Source of the DNA: Collinsella sp. | Lineage (GTDB): Bacteria > Actinomycetota > Coriobacteriia > Coriobacteriales > Coriobacteriaceae | Length of the DNA: 58,705 nt | Assembly (NCBI GenBank): GCA_019414565.1 | Contig: DXLU01000023.1 | Location: 1 to 58,705, forward strand | Reading direction: 5' to 3' | Shown: in pieces, positions 24,661-31,291 of the stretch | Numbering within the stretch: position 1 is the stretch's first letter | How the letters are laid out: each line of letters opens with the position of its first letter | Translations under genes and position numbers: made by a program | Notes under the pieces: model-generated | Seen by the model: the letters and a program-made list of their open reading frames with translations, nothing else | Databases searched by the model: none | Told to the model about the DNA's origin: nothing

Positions 24661-26616
24661 ATGGAACAGAGGGTCCTCGGGGGAAGATACCTCCTCAAGG
24701 ATAAGGTGGGGACAGGCGGCATGGCGACCGTCTACCGTGCACAGGACCAGGTCCTCGACCGCACGGTTGCCGTCAAGATCATGCTGCCGCAGTATGCTGG
24801 CGACGCAACCTTCGCCGCACGCTTTAAGCAGGAGGCCCAGGCAGCAGCCGGTCTCTCCTCCCCCTATATCGTGGGCGTCTACGATTGGGGCAAGGACGGC
24901 GACACATATTACATCGTCATGGAGTACCTGCGCGGCACCGACCTTAAGAGCGGCATCAAGAGCCACGGCGCCCTCGACCCCAAGAAGGTCGCCCAGATCG
25001 GCTCGCAGATCAGCTCCGCGCTTTCGGTCGCCCACAAGCACGAGATCATCCACCGCGACATCAAGCCGCAGAACATCATGGTGCTGCCCGACGGCAACAT
25101 CAAGGTGATGGACTTTGGCATCGCGCGCGCCAAGAACAGCCACCTCACGCAAGACAACAACGTGCTGGGAACCGCCCACTACGTCAGTCCCGAGCAGACC
25201 CGTGGTCAGGACCTCGGCCCCACCTCGGATATCTACTCGCTGGGCGTCGTGATGTACGAGTGCGCCACCGGCCGCGTGCCCTTTGACGGTGATGACGCCA
25301 TCTCGGTCGCACTCAAGCAGGTCAACGAGCTGCCTATTCCGCCGAGCCAGATCAACTCCGGTGTCGACGCCGACCTTGAGCGCATCATCCTCAAGTGCAT
25401 GGAGAAGGACCCGGCAAACCGCTTCCAGACCGCCGACGAGCTGCGTCAGGTGCTCAACAGCTACCTGTCGGGCCGTGCCGTCAACATCTCGGAGCCCACG
25501 CGCATCATCGGTGCACCCGGTGAGCTGGGCGCCACCAAGACTCGCGAGCTTTCCGATCAGACGCGCGCCATGGTACGTCCCGTCTCGGGCGTGAGCGGCC
25601 AGAATACCGCTCGTAGCTCGGTTTCGGGCTCCACCGGCTCCTACGAGGTCGAAAAGCCCAAATCCAACAAGAACAAGATCATCGCCGCCGTGGTGGCAGC
25701 CGTTGCCGTCATCGGTATCGTGGTGGCCTTTGCCACAGGACTCTTTGGCGGCGAGCAGGTCACCGTGCCCGATGTGCTGGGCAAGGACCAGCAGACTGCC
25801 GTCGAGCAGATCAAGGAAGCCGGCCTCGAGGTCGGCACCATCGACCAAAGCTACAACGACGATATCGACGAGGGCAAGGTCGCCGAGCAGACGCCCAACG
25901 GCAAAACCAAGAAGGCCAAGGGCACCAAGGTGAACCTGGTAATCTCCAAGGGCCCCAAGCCCTCCGAGAAGGTTGAGGTTCCCCGGCTTGTCGGCCTGAC
26001 CAAGGACCAGGCAGAAGCCGCGCTGGCAAGCGTTGGCCTGAAGGGCAACGCCTCCGAGGAGGCCAACGAGGCCGATGAGGGCCAGGTCTTTGAGCAGGGC
26101 ACCGAACCCGGTAAGGAAGTCGAGAAGGGCACGACCATCTCGTACAAGGTCTCCAGCGGTCCTGACACCACCTCCGTCCCCGATCTGACCGACATGACCG
26201 AGGCCCAGGCGCGCAACGCCCTCGATATGGCAGGCTTTGGCGTCGACGTGAGCTACCAGGAGAACGATTCGGTTACCGAGGGCACCGTGATCAGCTGGAA
26301 CCCCAGCGGCAAGCAGAAGCCCGGCGCCACGATTACCGTCGTCATTGCCAAGAAGTCCGGCAAGGCCAGTGTTCCGAGCAACCTGTACGGCAAGAGCATT
26401 TCCGCCGCCGTCACCGCGCTCAACAACGCCGGTTTCTATAACATTGGCTTCTGCGACCAGAACGGCAATCCCGTGAGCGGTAACGAGGATGCCACCGTTA
26501 CGGGCGTCTCCCCCACCGGCAAGCAGTCCACCGACAGCACGATTACGCTGACGGTCGCACTTTCTGGCTCGGGTTCGGGCTCGGGCACGGGCGACGATTC
26601 CGGTACGACCAACTAG
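24661..26616 (+). CDS. pknB: Ser/Thr kinase PknB with four PASTA domains
   Basis: 651 residues. AGGAG five bases upstream supports the ATG giving MEQRVLGGRYLL; a longer in-frame extension has no such site. Kinase domain about 1-265: VGTGGMATVYRA, VAVKIMLP, HRDIKPQNIM near 130, VMDFGIARA near 151, APE-type SPEQ. One transmembrane span lies at about 337-360, then four PASTA repeats (about 365-636), each opening VPxxxG-like. PASTA domains bind muropeptides or lipid II at the division site. It closes the cluster after the RodA-PBP fusion. The tail is Gly/Ser-rich. Confidence 0.96.
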   Translation: MEQRVLGGRYLLKDKVGTGGMATVYRAQDQVLDRTVAVKIMLPQYAGDATFAARFKQEAQAAAGLSSPYIVGVYDWGKDGDTYYIVMEYLRGTDLKSGIKSHGALDPKKVAQIGSQISSALSVAHKHEIIHRDIKPQNIMVLPDGNIKVMDFGIARAKNSHLTQDNNVLGTAHYVSPEQTRGQDLGPTSDIYSLGVVMYECATGRVPFDGDDAISVALKQVNELPIPPSQINSGVDADLERIILKCMEKDPANRFQTADELRQVLNSYLSGRAVNISEPTRIIGAPGELGATKTRELSDQTRAMVRPVSGVSGQNTARSSVSGSTGSYEVEKPKSNKNKIIAAVVAAVAVIGIVVAFATGLFGGEQVTVPDVLGKDQQTAVEQIKEAGLEVGTIDQSYNDDIDEGKVAEQTPNGKTKKAKGTKVNLVISKGPKPSEKVEVPRLVGLTKDQAEAALASVGLKGNASEEANEADEGQVFEQGTEPGKEVEKGTTISYKVSSGPDTTSVPDLTDMTEAQARNALDMAGFGVDVSYQENDSVTEGTVISWNPSGKQKPGATITVVIAKKSGKASVPSNLYGKSISAAVTALNNAGFYNIGFCDQNGNPVSGNEDATVTGVSPTGKQSTDSTITLTVALSGSGSGSGTGDDSGTTN

Positions 26617-26668
26617 TCGCCACCCCACCGCTCATTACGGCTCTCGCCGCAAACATATTCGCTCACAG

Positions 26669-26708
26669 GCGCCCGCTTGCTCACCCAGCAAGCGGGCGCT
26701 TCGTTTTT
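26669..26708 (+). terminator. Terminator of the pknB cluster
   Basis: GCGCCCGCTTGCT (26669-26681) pairs exactly with AGCAAGCGGGCGC (26687-26699), followed by TTCGTTTTT. It is a standard factor-independent terminator 50 bases after pknB. Confidence 0.93.
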
Positions 26709-26720
26709 GACATGGCATGA

Positions 26721-26789
26721 ACCAGAAGAGCCCGGCACCGTAGCGGTACCGGGCTCGATATTCCTCTGGTGCCCCCGGGCGGATTCGAA
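26721..26789 (-). repeat. Duplicated tRNA-Arg 3' end plus terminator
   Basis: This 69-bp segment matches 26849-26917 with only a few substitutions. It contains a stem-loop terminator (AGCCCGG ... CCGGGCT) and, reading on the minus strand, the TTCGAATCCGCCCGGGGGCA end of the tRNA with CCA. The rest of the tRNA is missing: after the T loop the sequence diverges into unrelated DNA (26790-26848). It is either a left-over attachment site or the remains of a second tRNA gene. Confidence 0.85.
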
Positions 26790-26850
26790 AACTCCCCCCG
26801 CGGGGAAATTGGTGACGCGGGTGTCGACGGTCCGACTCCGGCCCTTAGAC

Positions 26851-26884
26851 CAGAAGAGCCCGGCACTGTGGTGGTACCGGGCTC
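26851..26884 (-). terminator. Terminator of tRNA-Arg
   Basis: On the minus strand AGCCCGG and CCGGGCT pair across a GTACC-rich loop just after the encoded CCA, followed by a short T-containing tail (CTTCTGG). It is repeated at 26722-26755. Confidence 0.65.
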
Positions 26885-26894
26885 GATATTTCTC

Positions 26895-26970
26895 TGGTGC
26901 CCCCGGGCGGATTCGAACCGTCGACACCCGCTTTAGGAGAGCGGTGCTCTATCCCCTGAGCTACGGAGGC
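26895..26970 (-). tRNA. tRNA-Arg(CCT)
   Basis: The minus strand folds as a cloverleaf: acceptor GCCTCCG with CGGGGGC, D arm GCTC...GAGC, anticodon stem CCGCT/AGCGG around loop CTCCTAA (anticodon CCT, reading AGG), and T arm with GTTCGAATC. The 3' CCA is encoded (26895-26897). A TACACT at 26986-26981 on the minus strand is a plausible -10 box. The 3' end is duplicated at 26721-26789. Confidence 0.95.
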
Positions 26971-27105
26971 ATGTTGTACTAGTGTAGCAGATTTACTGCA
27001 TCGCTATACGTCGCATGACTAGACTTCGAAGTTGCGATGGAATAGTTCCTGCCTAAAGCATCTAAAGCCGTATATCAAAGCTATTTCACCACAACTTATG
27101 GGGAG

Positions 27106-27504
27106 CTAGTCGCCTTTATGGAAGAGGCTTTTGATGACGGAGGGGATGCTCTTGGCGCCCTTGGCCGTCACATCGATAAAGTCGGGCGAACGAACGAGCT
27201 TGTCCTCGTCAATGTACTTACGCACCGCGCGAAGCGTTTCCTTGTCATTGCGCGTCGAAAACGTAAAGTGGCCATTCTCTTTGGTAAAGATGGCAAAACG
27301 CGTAATCTTCTTGGTGCCGCGCAAAACCTCGGCGGCAATATAGTCGACCTCGTCCCACGGGATTTGGATATAATCCTCGGGATTACGCTCGTTATAGTAC
27401 TCAAACGCCTTATTGCCCACCATCACGTTACCGTGACTGGTAAGCCCCATCAGGCAGGTTGCCGGCGTTGCCAAATCGACCGTGCTGTTCTGAGATTGCG
27501 CCAT
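27106..27504 (-). CDS. DUF956 protein of the mannose PTS operon
   Basis: 132 residues from an ATG with GGAGGGCGAGG upstream. Sequence features include CLMGLTSHGNVMVGNKAFEY and IPWDEVDYIAAEVL, which fit the DUF956 family found as the last gene of mannose-type PTS operons in Firmicutes and Coriobacteriia. It has no membrane span. Known: some relatives (ManO-like) influence PTS activity or expression, but the mechanism is unclear. A terminator directly before its RBS suggests it is expressed at a lower level than the transporter genes. Confidence 0.88.
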   Translation of the reverse strand: MAQSQNSTVDLATPATCLMGLTSHGNVMVGNKAFEYYNERNPEDYIQIPWDEVDYIAAEVLRGTKKITRFAIFTKENGHFTFSTRNDKETLRAVRKYIDEDKLVRSPDFIDVTAKGAKSIPSVIKSLFHKGD

Positions 27505-27521
27505 ACGCGCCTCGCCCTCCA

Positions 27522-27568
27522 ATAAAAACAATCGGACCGCATCCAGTGTACCCACCGGGTGCGGTCCG
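27522..27568 (-). terminator. Terminator between PTS IID and DUF956
   Basis: On the minus strand CGGACCGCA (27568-27560) pairs with TGCGGTCCG (27541-27533), extended by two G-C pairs around one bulged base, and is followed by ATTGTTTTTATT. The T-run ends against the GGAGGGCG ribosome site of the DUF956 gene. Confidence 0.75.
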
Positions 27569-27624
27569 TTTCAATGGCTCAAAAGCCCTTGCCTAGCAAC
27601 TCTCGGTCTTAAGCCGAAGCGTGC

Positions 27625-28545
27625 TTACATGAAGCCGCAGACGCGACCGATGATGCCGACGGCGAAGAGAGCCAGGATGATGACGATCGGGCTGACCTTC
27701 TTCTTGAGGAGCTTGCAGACCAGAAGGGTCAGGCACACGGCGGCAAGGCCGGGGATGAGCTGATCGAGGTTGGCCTGAAGCGTGGTGACCTTCACCGGGT
27801 CGAGTGCGTTGGCACCGACAGAGCTGTACATCGTCAATGCCTGCTTGATGCCCTCAGAACCGGCGGGCAGGTTGGCCCAGTCGATATAGGCGCCAGCGGA
27901 CTGCGTGACCTTGGAGACGACCGGGGTGAAGGAGATGGACACCCAGCGCTCGACCAGGGCGCCGATGATGAACATACCCAGGATGGAAGCACCCTCGGTG
28001 ACCTTGCCCATCAGACCGCCGGAGAGGTCCTTGGCGATGGAGGAGCCGACCTTGTAGCCAAACTCCTGCGTGTACCACAGGAAGGCGTAACGGATGATGT
28101 TCCACGCGAAGAAGAACAGCAGCGGACCGGCGATGCTGCCGGACAGGGCCAGGGAAGCGCCCAGTGCGCCCAGAATCGGGCGAAGGGTGAACCAGAAGGC
28201 GGGGTCGCCGACGCCGGCGAGCGGGCCCATCATACCGACCTTGACGCCCTGAATGGCGACGTCGTCAATCGGAGCACCGTTGGCGCGCTCCTCCTCGAGG
28301 GCGAGGGTAACGCCAATGACGGGGGCGGAAACATAGGGGTGGGTGTTATAGAACTCCAGGTGGCGCTTAAGAGCGGCAATCTGGTCATCCTTGCTGGTGT
28401 AGAGCTTCTTGATCGCAGGGATCATTGCGAAGCACCAGCCGCCGTTCTGCATACGCTCGTAGTTCCACGAGCCCTGAAGGAACTGATGACGGAAGCAAAC
28501 CTTCTTACGGTCAGCCTTGGTGAGCTGAATCTTGTTCTCTGCCAT
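27625..28545 (-). CDS. manZ: PTS mannose-family IID component
   Basis: 306 residues; the ATG giving MAENKIQLTKADRKKV has GGGGAG upstream. Family landmarks: FLQGSWNYERMQNGGWCFAMIPAIKKLY, GVKVGMMGPLAGVGDP, and a C-terminal hydrophobic helix. With IIC it forms the membrane channel of a mannose/fructose/sorbose-type phosphotransferase system. It follows IIC by 16 bases. The specific sugar cannot be read from the sequence; mannose, glucose or an amino sugar are all possible. Confidence 0.95.
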   Translation of the reverse strand: MAENKIQLTKADRKKVCFRHQFLQGSWNYERMQNGGWCFAMIPAIKKLYTSKDDQIAALKRHLEFYNTHPYVSAPVIGVTLALEEERANGAPIDDVAIQGVKVGMMGPLAGVGDPAFWFTLRPILGALGASLALSGSIAGPLLFFFAWNIIRYAFLWYTQEFGYKVGSSIAKDLSGGLMGKVTEGASILGMFIIGALVERWVSISFTPVVSKVTQSAGAYIDWANLPAGSEGIKQALTMYSSVGANALDPVKVTTLQANLDQLIPGLAAVCLTLLVCKLLKKKVSPIVIILALFAVGIIGRVCGFM

Positions 28546-28561
28546 ATGTATCACTCCCCTC

Positions 28562-29380
28562 CTACTCGTAATCGTTCAGAATGTCGCCGAGCGGGTCACC
28601 GGAGCCACCGCCCATGCCGCCACCCTGCTTGGCCAGATCCTTAAGGCCAAGGTAGATGAGGGCAAGGGAGATGCCGATGAGGCCAAGGGCGATCAGCGTG
28701 AGCTGAGGGATGGCAGCAAGGACAAAGCCGAGGATGAAGAACGGCCAGGTCTCCTTGGTGGCCATCATGTTGATGACCATGGCGTAACCGACGGAAGCGA
28801 CCATGCCGCCGCCGACAGCCATGCCGCCGGACAGCCAATCGGGCATAGCGTTAAGCGCGTTGGTAACGGCCTCGGCCGGGATGATGCACAGAAGTACTGC
28901 CGGGATGGCGATACGAACACCCTGCATGAGGATGCCGGCGTACTGCCAACGCTCGATGCCGGCGAAGTCGCCCTTCTCGGCGCAGGCGTCCATGCCGTGA
29001 ACCATAGCGGTAGCCAGGGTACGGCAGATCATGGTCAGGAACAGACCAGCGACCGACAGCGGGACGGAGACGGCGATGGCGGCGGTAACGGCCTTGGCCG
29101 AATCGGTGGCGCCACCGTTGAGGGCGAGCACCATGATGATCGAAGAAGCGACCGAGGCCAGAGCGGCGTCAGGCGCGACGGCGGCGCCGACGTTAGCCCA
29201 GCCAAGGGCCATCATCTGGAGCGAACCGCCCAGGAGGATGCCCTCCTGAAGGTGACCGGTTACGAGACCGATAAGCGTGCATGCCACGAGCGGCTGATGG
29301 AACTGGAACTCATCCAGAATGCCTTCCATACCGGCAAGCAACGCGACAATCGCAACAAGCAGAATAGTGATTGCAGACAT
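28562..29380 (-). CDS. manY: PTS mannose-family IIC component
   Basis: 272 residues with many spans, starting MSAITILLVAIVALLAGMEG and containing LVACTLIGLVTGHLQEGILLGG, the conserved IIC motif. AAGGAGGG precedes the ATG. It is the sugar-translocating subunit, encoded between IIAB and IID in the normal order. Confidence 0.95.
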   Translation of the reverse strand: MSAITILLVAIVALLAGMEGILDEFQFHQPLVACTLIGLVTGHLQEGILLGGSLQMMALGWANVGAAVAPDAALASVASSIIMVLALNGGATDSAKAVTAAIAVSVPLSVAGLFLTMICRTLATAMVHGMDACAEKGDFAGIERWQYAGILMQGVRIAIPAVLLCIIPAEAVTNALNAMPDWLSGGMAVGGGMVASVGYAMVINMMATKETWPFFILGFVLAAIPQLTLIALGLIGISLALIYLGLKDLAKQGGGMGGGSGDPLGDILNDYE

Positions 29381-29398
29381 GTATCGGACCCTCCTTTA

Positions 29399-30388
29399 CT
29401 ATGCTTGAGCGGCCAGTTCGGCCTTAGCTTTCTTCAACATGGCGTCGAGATCCTCGGAGGAATCCGAAGGAACCTTGCGGACCTCGAACTTGACGCCCTT
29501 GGCCTTGAGAGCCTCGATGGTCTTGACATCGTCATCGCCCATAGCGACAGCGTTAGTGACGACGACCTTGCCCTTGGAGTGGGCCATGGAACCGATGTTG
29601 GCTTCCTTGATGTCGACGCCGGCCTCGATGGCCCTGAGCAGATCCTGCGGGTTCTCGAACAGCAGCATCGCCTTGGTGTCGCCAAAGCGCGTGTCCTTGA
29701 CGACCTCGGCCATCTTCTTGATAGGCACGACGTTGGCGTGGACTCCCGGAGGGGCAGCCTGCTCGATCATGGTCTTGCGGAGCTCGTCGTGAGCAACGCC
29801 GTCGGAGACCACGATGATGCGGTTGGGGTTGATCCGCTTGGTCCACGTGGTGGCCACCTGACCATGCAGCAGGCGCGTGTCGATACGGACGTGGGCGATC
29901 TTGATGTGCCCGTCGCCGATCACCGTTCCCGGAGGAATGGCACCCGCAGGAGCAGCGGCGGCCGCAGCCGGCTTCTTCTCCTCGGGCTCCAGAGACTCGG
30001 GCTTGACGCGCACGCCAGCCTTAGCCTCAGTCACGAGATGTTTTGCGATCGCATGTGCAGTGTTCTTTGCGTCAAAGCGCTGCGAATATGCCTCGATGAG
30101 CATAGGCAGGTTGACACCGGTGACGATAGCCCAGGAATCGTGGCCCTCGATGAGCCCGCTGATCTGGTTGAACGGCGTGCCGCCCCACAGATCAACGAGG
30201 AAGAGCACCTGCTCCTGGTCCTCGAAGGAAGCGATTGCTTCCTCGACCTTGGCACGGAAGTCGTCGGGGCCCATGCTCGGCTCGAGCGAGACCACGGCAA
30301 CAGACGGCTGATCGCCAAAGACCATCGAACCCGTCTGCTTGATTCCAGCCGCCAAGTCACCATGGCTAGCAAGAACAATACTTACCAT
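29399..30388 (-). CDS. manX: PTS mannose-family IIAB component
   Basis: 329 residues. IIA domain at about 1-125 with the phosphorylated histidine in VLASHGDLAAG (about His9); Ala/Pro linker about 145-165; IIB domain about 170-329 with DTRLLHGQVATTW carrying its active histidine. It passes phosphate from HPr to the incoming sugar and is cytosolic. AAGGAGG lies 7 bases before the ATG; a GTG one codon earlier is the alternative. First gene of the operon. Confidence 0.95.
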   Translation of the reverse strand: MVSIVLASHGDLAAGIKQTGSMVFGDQPSVAVVSLEPSMGPDDFRAKVEEAIASFEDQEQVLFLVDLWGGTPFNQISGLIEGHDSWAIVTGVNLPMLIEAYSQRFDAKNTAHAIAKHLVTEAKAGVRVKPESLEPEEKKPAAAAAAPAGAIPPGTVIGDGHIKIAHVRIDTRLLHGQVATTWTKRINPNRIIVVSDGVAHDELRKTMIEQAAPPGVHANVVPIKKMAEVVKDTRFGDTKAMLLFENPQDLLRAIEAGVDIKEANIGSMAHSKGKVVVTNAVAMGDDDVKTIEALKAKGVKFEVRKVPSDSSEDLDAMLKKAKAELAAQA

Positions 30389-30472
30389 CACATAACCTCC
30401 TTTTTGTCTACGTATTTCCTACACGACAATAAAGGAGTATACCTGTTCGCCTTGTGGATTTATAGCTAAATT

Positions 30473-30486
30473 CGCAAACGGTTGCA
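30473..30486. promoter_or_regulatory. LacI/CcpA-type operator upstream of the PTS operon
   Basis: On the minus strand TGCAACCGTTTGCG fits the LacI-family pattern TGnAAnCGnTTnCA except at the last base. It lies 85 bases before manX and about 30 bases upstream of a TATACT (30442-30437) that could be the -10 box. The regulator is not encoded nearby. Confidence 0.4.
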
Positions 30487-30706
30487 TTAATTTGTTTAAA
30501 CGTCTAAGTTTGTTACAAATTGATTACGTTGCTGATTTACAGCTCATTGCCTACTAAAACGTGATTTCCCAATTACTTTCACAGATATATACAGACACTC
30601 TGTTCATTAACGCCGCTTTTAGGTTAATCCCAATGCGCCTGCGTGCCGCTATTTTGTTTAAACAGACATAACTTGACTAATTGTATAACTTATGCTCTAG
30701 CGCAAG

Positions 30707-30762
30707 TAGTCGTTGGGGACGTTCTTAAACGACTAGTCAAACAAGAACGTCCCCAACGACTA
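30707..30762. repeat. GGGGACGTTCTT hairpin (REP-like)
   Basis: TAGTCGTTGGGGACGTTCTT (30707-30726) pairs perfectly over 20 bp with its complement at 30743-30762. The 16-nt loop holds GACTAGTC. It lies at the end of hypA and at the far end of the 378-base space upstream of the PTS operon, which otherwise holds only AT-rich promoter-like sequence and two copies of TTTGTTTAAAC (about 30490 and 30653). Confidence 0.85.
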
Positions 30763-30766
30763 GGGG

Positions 30767-31195
30767 CTAGACGATGTGGAGAGGGTTAGCGGCGTCGACG
30801 GCGTCGGGGGCGTCAGAAGGGCCGCCGGGGGCAGCGTCTGCCGGATCCTCGTCGGGGGTCTCGATCTGCTTGATCATGACCTCTTGGCCCTGGAGCAAAT
30901 AGGTATCGCCACTGCCGCAATGGGGGCAGGTCTTGCCGTGCTCGACTGTCGCATAGTCGCGGCCGCACGCCTCGCAATGCGTCACGGCCTCGACGGGCTC
31001 CACGATAAGCTCCGCGCCCTGCGTGATGGACTTTTTATCTGCCGCCCAGCGCCAAGCGTCGAGCAGCAAGTCGGGAACGACGCCCGAGACCTCGCCCAGC
31101 AGCAGCGTGACGCTCGAAACGCGACGCACGCCATTGGCGCGCGCCACGTTCTCAACATCGCGAATAATGTGATAAACGATTCCCAATTCATGCAA
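30767..31195 (-). CDS. hypA: Hydrogenase nickel incorporation protein HypA
   Basis: 142 residues starting MHELGIVYHII; the MHE nickel-binding N terminus is that of HypA. A zinc finger (CEACGRDY...CPHCGSGD) lies at about 74-97. The C-terminal ~35 residues are an extra Asp/Pro/Ala tail. HypA delivers nickel to [NiFe] hydrogenase (and to urease in some species). No hydrogenase or other hyp gene is in the window, so it is isolated here. It sits next to the Fe-S flavoenzyme gene in the same direction, but a hairpin lies between them. Confidence 0.92.
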   Translation of the reverse strand: MHELGIVYHIIRDVENVARANGVRRVSSVTLLLGEVSGVVPDLLLDAWRWAADKKSITQGAELIVEPVEAVTHCEACGRDYATVEHGKTCPHCGSGDTYLLQGQEVMIKQIETPDEDPADAAPGGPSDAPDAVDAANPLHIV

Positions 31196-31240
31196 GGTAG
31201 AAACCTTTCAACAACGGTTGATGCGATGCAAACTCAAAGC

Positions 31241-31276
31241 AAGGGGACAGCGAAATCTAGTCTGCGCCGTCCCCTT
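31241..31276. repeat. GGGGAC hairpin between hypA and the flavoenzyme
   Basis: AAGGGGAC (31241-31248) and GTCCCCTT (31269-31276) form an 8-bp stem with a 20-nt loop. The GGGGAC end matches other hairpins in the window. Confidence 0.65.
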
Positions 31277-31291
31277 ACCCGCCATGGTTAC

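Noticed and set aside
24649..26628. 659-codon open frame opposite pknB
   Set aside because: Antisense shadow of a kinase-PASTA gene with clear motifs; composition is biased to Gly/Leu/Val/Asp as expected for reverse-strand reading.
28532..30469. 645-codon open frame opposite the PTS genes
   Set aside because: Covers IIC and IIAB in reverse; these are certain, so this is a shadow.
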